The notes under the pieces are model-generated. The model worked only from the letters and a program-made list of their open reading frames with translations, was not told the origin of the DNA and did no database searches. Of a stretch of DNA of 26,655 bases, positions 23,417-26,655 are shown one piece after another. The position numbers were made by a program, and so were the translations under genes. The DNA is from an uncultured Clostridia bacterium. GTDB lineage: Bacteria; Bacillota; Clostridia; TANB77; CAG-508. The stretch spans positions 1-26,655 of the forward strand of contig CANQXC010000109.1 in assembly GCA_947627785.1 (NCBI GenBank). Direction: 5' to 3'. Every line of letters starts with the position of its first letter. Position 1 is the first letter of the stretch.

Positions 23417-24397
23417 TTAAGTTTTTATAAAATAAATTTTTCCTCTTTTTACATATATTTTAATTTGCTTTGTTGGCATTAAATATTTATTTCCAATATT
23501 TTTATCACACATTTTTATTACATCATCAATATTTATCTTTTCTACACCATTCGTTGTATGCAAAACCTCATTTATAGTATATAAAATTATTCTTCTTTTT
23601 ATGACTAATTCTAAGATATTAAATTTTTTTAAATTTAAAATTATTTCATTTTCGCTTTTTTCTAATATTTCTTCATAGGTCTCCTTAGTTATTTTCTTTA
23701 AGTATTCATCCTCCTCAGTTGCAACATCTGATAATCTATTAATTGTTCTTATAATATTTTGATTAAATTCCTTTTTTATGTATGGTATTATTTCATTTCT
23801 TACTTTATTTCTATTATAAATATTTTCTTTATTAGATTCATCATACTTTGGGTTTAAATTATTTTCTTTACAATATTCCTCAATAACTGTTCTATCAGTT
23901 TCTATTAAAGGTCTTATATATTTTTCTTCCCTTTTTGCCTCTATACCTTTAAGTCCTGATATTCCGCTTCCTCTCAATATGTTTAATATTACAGTTTCCG
24001 CTTTATCATTGCTGTTATGTGCTGTCGCAATTTTATTTGAATTTGTTTTTTCTAAAATTTCATTAAAAAAATTATATCTTACCTCTCTTCCAGTCTCCTC
24101 AGTGCCTTTCTTTTCTTTTTTTGATAATTGTATTATATCCTCTTTTTTAACAAAACATTCTATTCCTAATTTGTTGCAAAATTCTTTCACATATTCTGTT
24201 TCACTATCTGCTACCTTACGTATCATGTGATTTATATGTGCTACAAATATTTCTATACCAAGCTCTTCCTTTAAATTGTACAATATATGTAATAAACATA
24301 TTGAATCTGGTCCACCTGATACACCTACAACAATCCTATCTCCTTTTTGAATTAAATTATATTTTCTTATAGTTTTGCAAACATCATCTTTTAGCAT
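23417..24397 (-). CDS. tilS: tRNA(Ile)-lysidine synthetase TilS, 326 aa
   Basis: The PP-loop signature VVGVSGGPDS near residue 26 binds ATP; AHINHMIRKVADSETEYV and TAHNSNDKAET are the next family motifs. The enzyme converts C34 of the CAU isoleucine tRNA to lysidine. The ATG at 24397 follows AAAGGA and is preferred over the ATG at 24460, which overlaps dnaB. At 326 aa it is shorter than the usual 430-460 aa and appears to lack much of the C-terminal domain. Two CGG trinucleotides are out of frame. Confidence 0.93.
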   Translation of the reverse strand: MLKDDVCKTIRKYNLIQKGDRIVVGVSGGPDSICLLHILYNLKEELGIEIFVAHINHMIRKVADSETEYVKEFCNKLGIECFVKKEDIIQLSKKEKKGTEETGREVRYNFFNEILEKTNSNKIATAHNSNDKAETVILNILRGSGISGLKGIEAKREEKYIRPLIETDRTVIEEYCKENNLNPKYDESNKENIYNRNKVRNEIIPYIKKEFNQNIIRTINRLSDVATEEDEYLKKITKETYEEILEKSENEIILNLKKFNILELVIKRRIILYTINEVLHTTNGVEKINIDDVIKMCDKNIGNKYLMPTKQIKIYVKRGKIYFIKT

Positions 24398-24437
24398 ACT
24401 AATTTTTTTCCTTTCTCGATAATCTAATAAAAATGTT

Positions 24438-25769
24438 TTATTCTCTATATTTTTCTGCATTGCTGAATTTTGTATAATTTCCCATCCATACTAATTCTAC
24501 AGTTCCTGTAGAACCTGCTCTATGCTTTGCTAAAATTACCTCTGCAATATTTTTTTTATCAGTATCTGGATTATAATAATCATCTCTATATAAAAACATT
24601 ACAATATCCGCATCTTGCTCTATTGCTCCTGATTCACGTAAATCTGAAAGCATCGGTCTGTGGTCTTGCCTTGCCTCTGCTGCTCTTGATAACTGTGATA
24701 ATGCAATTACTGGTACATCAATTTCTTTAGCAAGAATTTTTAAAGACCTACTAATTTCTGATATTTCTTGTTCACGACTTGCGTTTCTTTTTCCACTACC
24801 TTGAATTAATTGTAAATAATCTATTACAACTAACCCAATATTTTTTTCCAATTTTAATTTTCTGCATTTTGCTCTTATTTCTGATATTGATATTCCTGGT
24901 GTATCATCAATATATATTGGAGCCTCTGATAATGGACCTAATGCTGTTGCTAGCTTTACCCAATCTTCTTCATCTATCTTTCCTGTTCTTATTTTATTGC
25001 TATCAACCATCGCTTCACTACATAACATTCTGTTTACTAACTGAGTTTTAGACATTTCTAAGTTGAATATAGCAACAGGTACTTTTGCATGTATAGCAGC
25101 ATGTGTAGCAATATTTAATGCAAATGCAGATTTACCCATTGCTGGTCTTGCAGCAACAAGTATTAAGTCTGAATTATGTAGCCCTGCTGTTTTATAATCT
25201 AAATCTAAAAAACCTGTAGGAACACCTGTTATTGGCTCTTTTTGATTATATAATTTTTCTAAATCGGCAAATGTTTCTATTAAAACATCTTTTATTGGGG
25301 TGTATCCTTTTTGATTTTTACCTTGCATTATGTCAAAAATCTTTTTTTCAGATTGGTCTATGATATTATCTATTTCTTCTGTCTGTTCATATCCTAAGCT
25401 TTCAATATCACTAGCTGCTTTTATTAATTGCCTTAATATTGATTTTTCTTCTACTATTTTTATATATTTATCTGCATTTGCAACTAATGGCACTTTATCT
25501 GGTAGCAATGCTAGATATTCAATTCCACCAATGGCTTCGAATTTTTGAATTGATGTTAATTCTGATTTAACAGTGATAATATCTATTGGCTCACCTCTAT
25601 TATATAAATTGACTATAGCTTGATAAACATATTTATTATCTTCTCTATAAAAATCCTCTGGTTTTAGAACTTCCATTGCATCTATTACTGCATCTTGGTC
25701 GGTAAGCATACTTCCAAGTATTGCCTGTTCTGCTTCAATATCATGTGGTGGTATTTTCCCTACTTCCAT
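24438..25769 (-). CDS. dnaB: Replicative DNA helicase DnaB, 443 aa
   Basis: The N-terminal domain starts PPHDIEAEQAILGSML. Walker A is ARPAMGKSAFALN, a slight change from the usual GRPSMGKT. The core has FNLEMSKTQLVNRML, Walker B VVIDYLQL, and the end LRESGAIEQDADIVMFLYRDDYY. It unwinds DNA at the replication fork as a hexamer. Length is normal. It sits directly after rplI, the common Clostridia order, with about 24 bp between. One CGG trinucleotide is out of frame. Confidence 0.97.
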   Translation of the reverse strand: MEVGKIPPHDIEAEQAILGSMLTDQDAVIDAMEVLKPEDFYREDNKYVYQAIVNLYNRGEPIDIITVKSELTSIQKFEAIGGIEYLALLPDKVPLVANADKYIKIVEEKSILRQLIKAASDIESLGYEQTEEIDNIIDQSEKKIFDIMQGKNQKGYTPIKDVLIETFADLEKLYNQKEPITGVPTGFLDLDYKTAGLHNSDLILVAARPAMGKSAFALNIATHAAIHAKVPVAIFNLEMSKTQLVNRMLCSEAMVDSNKIRTGKIDEEDWVKLATALGPLSEAPIYIDDTPGISISEIRAKCRKLKLEKNIGLVVIDYLQLIQGSGKRNASREQEISEISRSLKILAKEIDVPVIALSQLSRAAEARQDHRPMLSDLRESGAIEQDADIVMFLYRDDYYNPDTDKKNIAEVILAKHRAGSTGTVELVWMGNYTKFSNAEKYRE

Positions 25770-25793
25770 TTTATTACTCCTTTTGGATGTTAA

Positions 25794-26240
25794 CTATTCT
25801 GCTATTATTTCTAATGTTAATTTTGCATTAATTCCATCTCCAAATTTTATTTCTGCTGTAAATGTACCTAAATTTTTGATGGTTTCTTTTAATATTATTT
25901 TCTTTTTATCTATATCAATATTATTTTGTTTTTTCAATTCATCTGAAATCTCTTTTGAAGTTATTCCTCCAAATATCTTACCATTTTCTCCGGCTTTTGC
26001 TGATATTTGTAATCTTAATTTTTCGATTTCCTTTGCTATTTCTTTATTAGCCTCAATTTCAGCTTTTTTCTTATTTGCTTCTGATGTCTTTTTAGCTTGT
26101 AATTTAGATAAATTATCTTTTGTTGCTTCTAGTGCTAATTTTTTTGGAAACAAATAGTTTCTTGCATATCCATCATTAGCATTTATTATTTCATCTTTTC
26201 TTCCAACATTTTTTATATCTTGTAATAATATAACCTTCAT
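25794..26240 (-). CDS. rplI: 50S ribosomal protein bL9, 148 aa
   Basis: MKVILLQDIKNVGRKDEIIN and DGYARNYLFPKKLALEAT are the L9 signature. The long central helix (KLQAKKTSEANKKKAEIEAN) and the C-terminal domain with SAKAGENGKIFGGITSKEI are complete. It binds 23S rRNA near the L1 stalk and has been linked to reading-frame maintenance. GGATGATAAGTTA lies before the ATG. Its one CGG trinucleotide (GCC GGA) is out of frame. Given the CGG shifts in the element, its intact state in the host is of interest. Confidence 0.97.
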   Translation of the reverse strand: MKVILLQDIKNVGRKDEIINANDGYARNYLFPKKLALEATKDNLSKLQAKKTSEANKKKAEIEANKEIAKEIEKLRLQISAKAGENGKIFGGITSKEISDELKKQNNIDIDKKKIILKETIKNLGTFTAEIKFGDGINAKLTLEIIAE

Positions 26241-26429
26241 TAACTTATCATCCTTTCAATGCAATTTTTCCTTATATAGAATATCACAAATTCCCTATTT
26301 TTACAATATTTTATTTTGTAAACTTTTTTTGCTTTTGCAGTTATTTTTTACTTCTGGTATATATTTACTATTTTGTTTCTGTAAATTTTTACCTAACAAT
26401 GCTATATTCAAAACAAGGAGGAATAATAT

Positions 26430-26655
26430 ATGGCACTTAATTATAGTATTATTGGTATCAGATTAAAACAAGCAAGAATTAACAAAAAAATAACACAAGA
26501 AAAACTAGCTGAAAAACTTGATGTTTCAGTTGCTTATGTAAGTAGAATTGAATGTGGTTCTACTAACGTAAATTTAAAAAGATTATCAGAAATTTGTACT
26601 TTATTAGATGTATCAGAAGGTGAAATTTTAAGTGGAGTCACTATGGAATCTAATG
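26430..26655 (+). CDS. XRE-family regulator, 5' part only
   Basis: The ATG at 26430 follows AAGGAGG at 7 nt. The 75 visible residues hold a full helix-turn-helix (KITQEKLAEKLDVSVAYVSRIE) and the following CGSTNVNLKRLSEI of the XRE/SinR type. The gene runs off the right edge. It is divergent from rplI, and the 189-bp space between them must hold both promoters, although I see no consensus strong enough to mark. It is probably chromosomal. Confidence 0.85.
   Translation, partial: MALNYSIIGIRLKQARINKKITQEKLAEKLDVSVAYVSRIECGSTNVNLKRLSEICTLLDVSEGEILSGVTMESN

Noticed and set aside
1..26655. A suppressor tRNA for CGGN inside the window
   Set aside because: Apart from the initiator tRNA and its half copy I saw no tRNA-like fold or T-arm sequence on either strand. 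It may lie beyond the left edge or in the host genome.
1..26655. CRISPR arrays or insertion sequences
   Set aside because: No regularly spaced repeats and no transposase frames or terminal inverted repeats were seen. The Cna_B repeats at 6.6-8.8 kb are coding.

Overview
The window is AT-rich Bacillota (Clostridia-like) DNA. Shine-Dalgarno sites are strong (AGGAGG, GGAGGTGAT), Arg is mostly AGA, and nearly every gene lies on the minus strand. From right to left there is a chromosomal block, a junction at an initiator tRNA gene, and then the right-hand 20 kb of an integrative conjugative element (ICE) whose left end lies outside the window.

Chromosome (20.4-26.65 kb): rplI, dnaB, tilS, ftsH and a dedA-family gene run in that order on the minus strand. 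A divergent XRE regulator is cut by the right edge. Junction (19.95-20.4 kb): a complete initiator tRNA gene, a second 5' half of one about 190 bp away, a terminator, an 18-bp palindrome and tandem TGTCCCTTTA repeats. This looks like an attachment region.

Element (0-19.95 kb), in transcription order: a DUF3789-like micro-protein, a replisome-organizer-like protein, a small membrane protein, a VirB2/TrbC-like pilin, PrgI, a membrane protein, VirB4 ATPase, VirB6, an M23 peptidase, several membrane or exported proteins, a pseudo-receiver protein, a sortase, a thioester/Cna_B adhesin ending in LPNTGF, SpoVG, a RusA-like protein, a winged-helix-like protein and the VirD4/TraG coupling ATPase. Cargo follows: DUF3795, a membrane XRE regulator, a protein with S1-like domains, a type I toxin-antitoxin module and a 44-residue ORF. 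No integrase or clear relaxase is visible.

The main discovery is translational. Five element genes (replisome organizer, VirB4 with three sites, M23 peptidase with two, adhesin, VirD4) appear broken by eight +1 frameshifts. All eight lie exactly at an in-frame CGG codon. Skipping its C, or reading CGGN as a four-base codon, restores the frame each time and places Gly at the site, often where the family conserves Gly (VirD4 Walker A, the HPITG motif of M23, ARRGRKY and EEGRT in VirB4). By hand count, no in-frame CGG is read through as Arg in any gene of the window, chromosomal or mobile, while about 23 CGG trinucleotides occur out of frame inside genes. CGG therefore behaves as a +1 frameshift or quadruplet-glycine signal on which the core transfer and replication genes depend. 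I know of no description of this. The decoding factor is not in the window.
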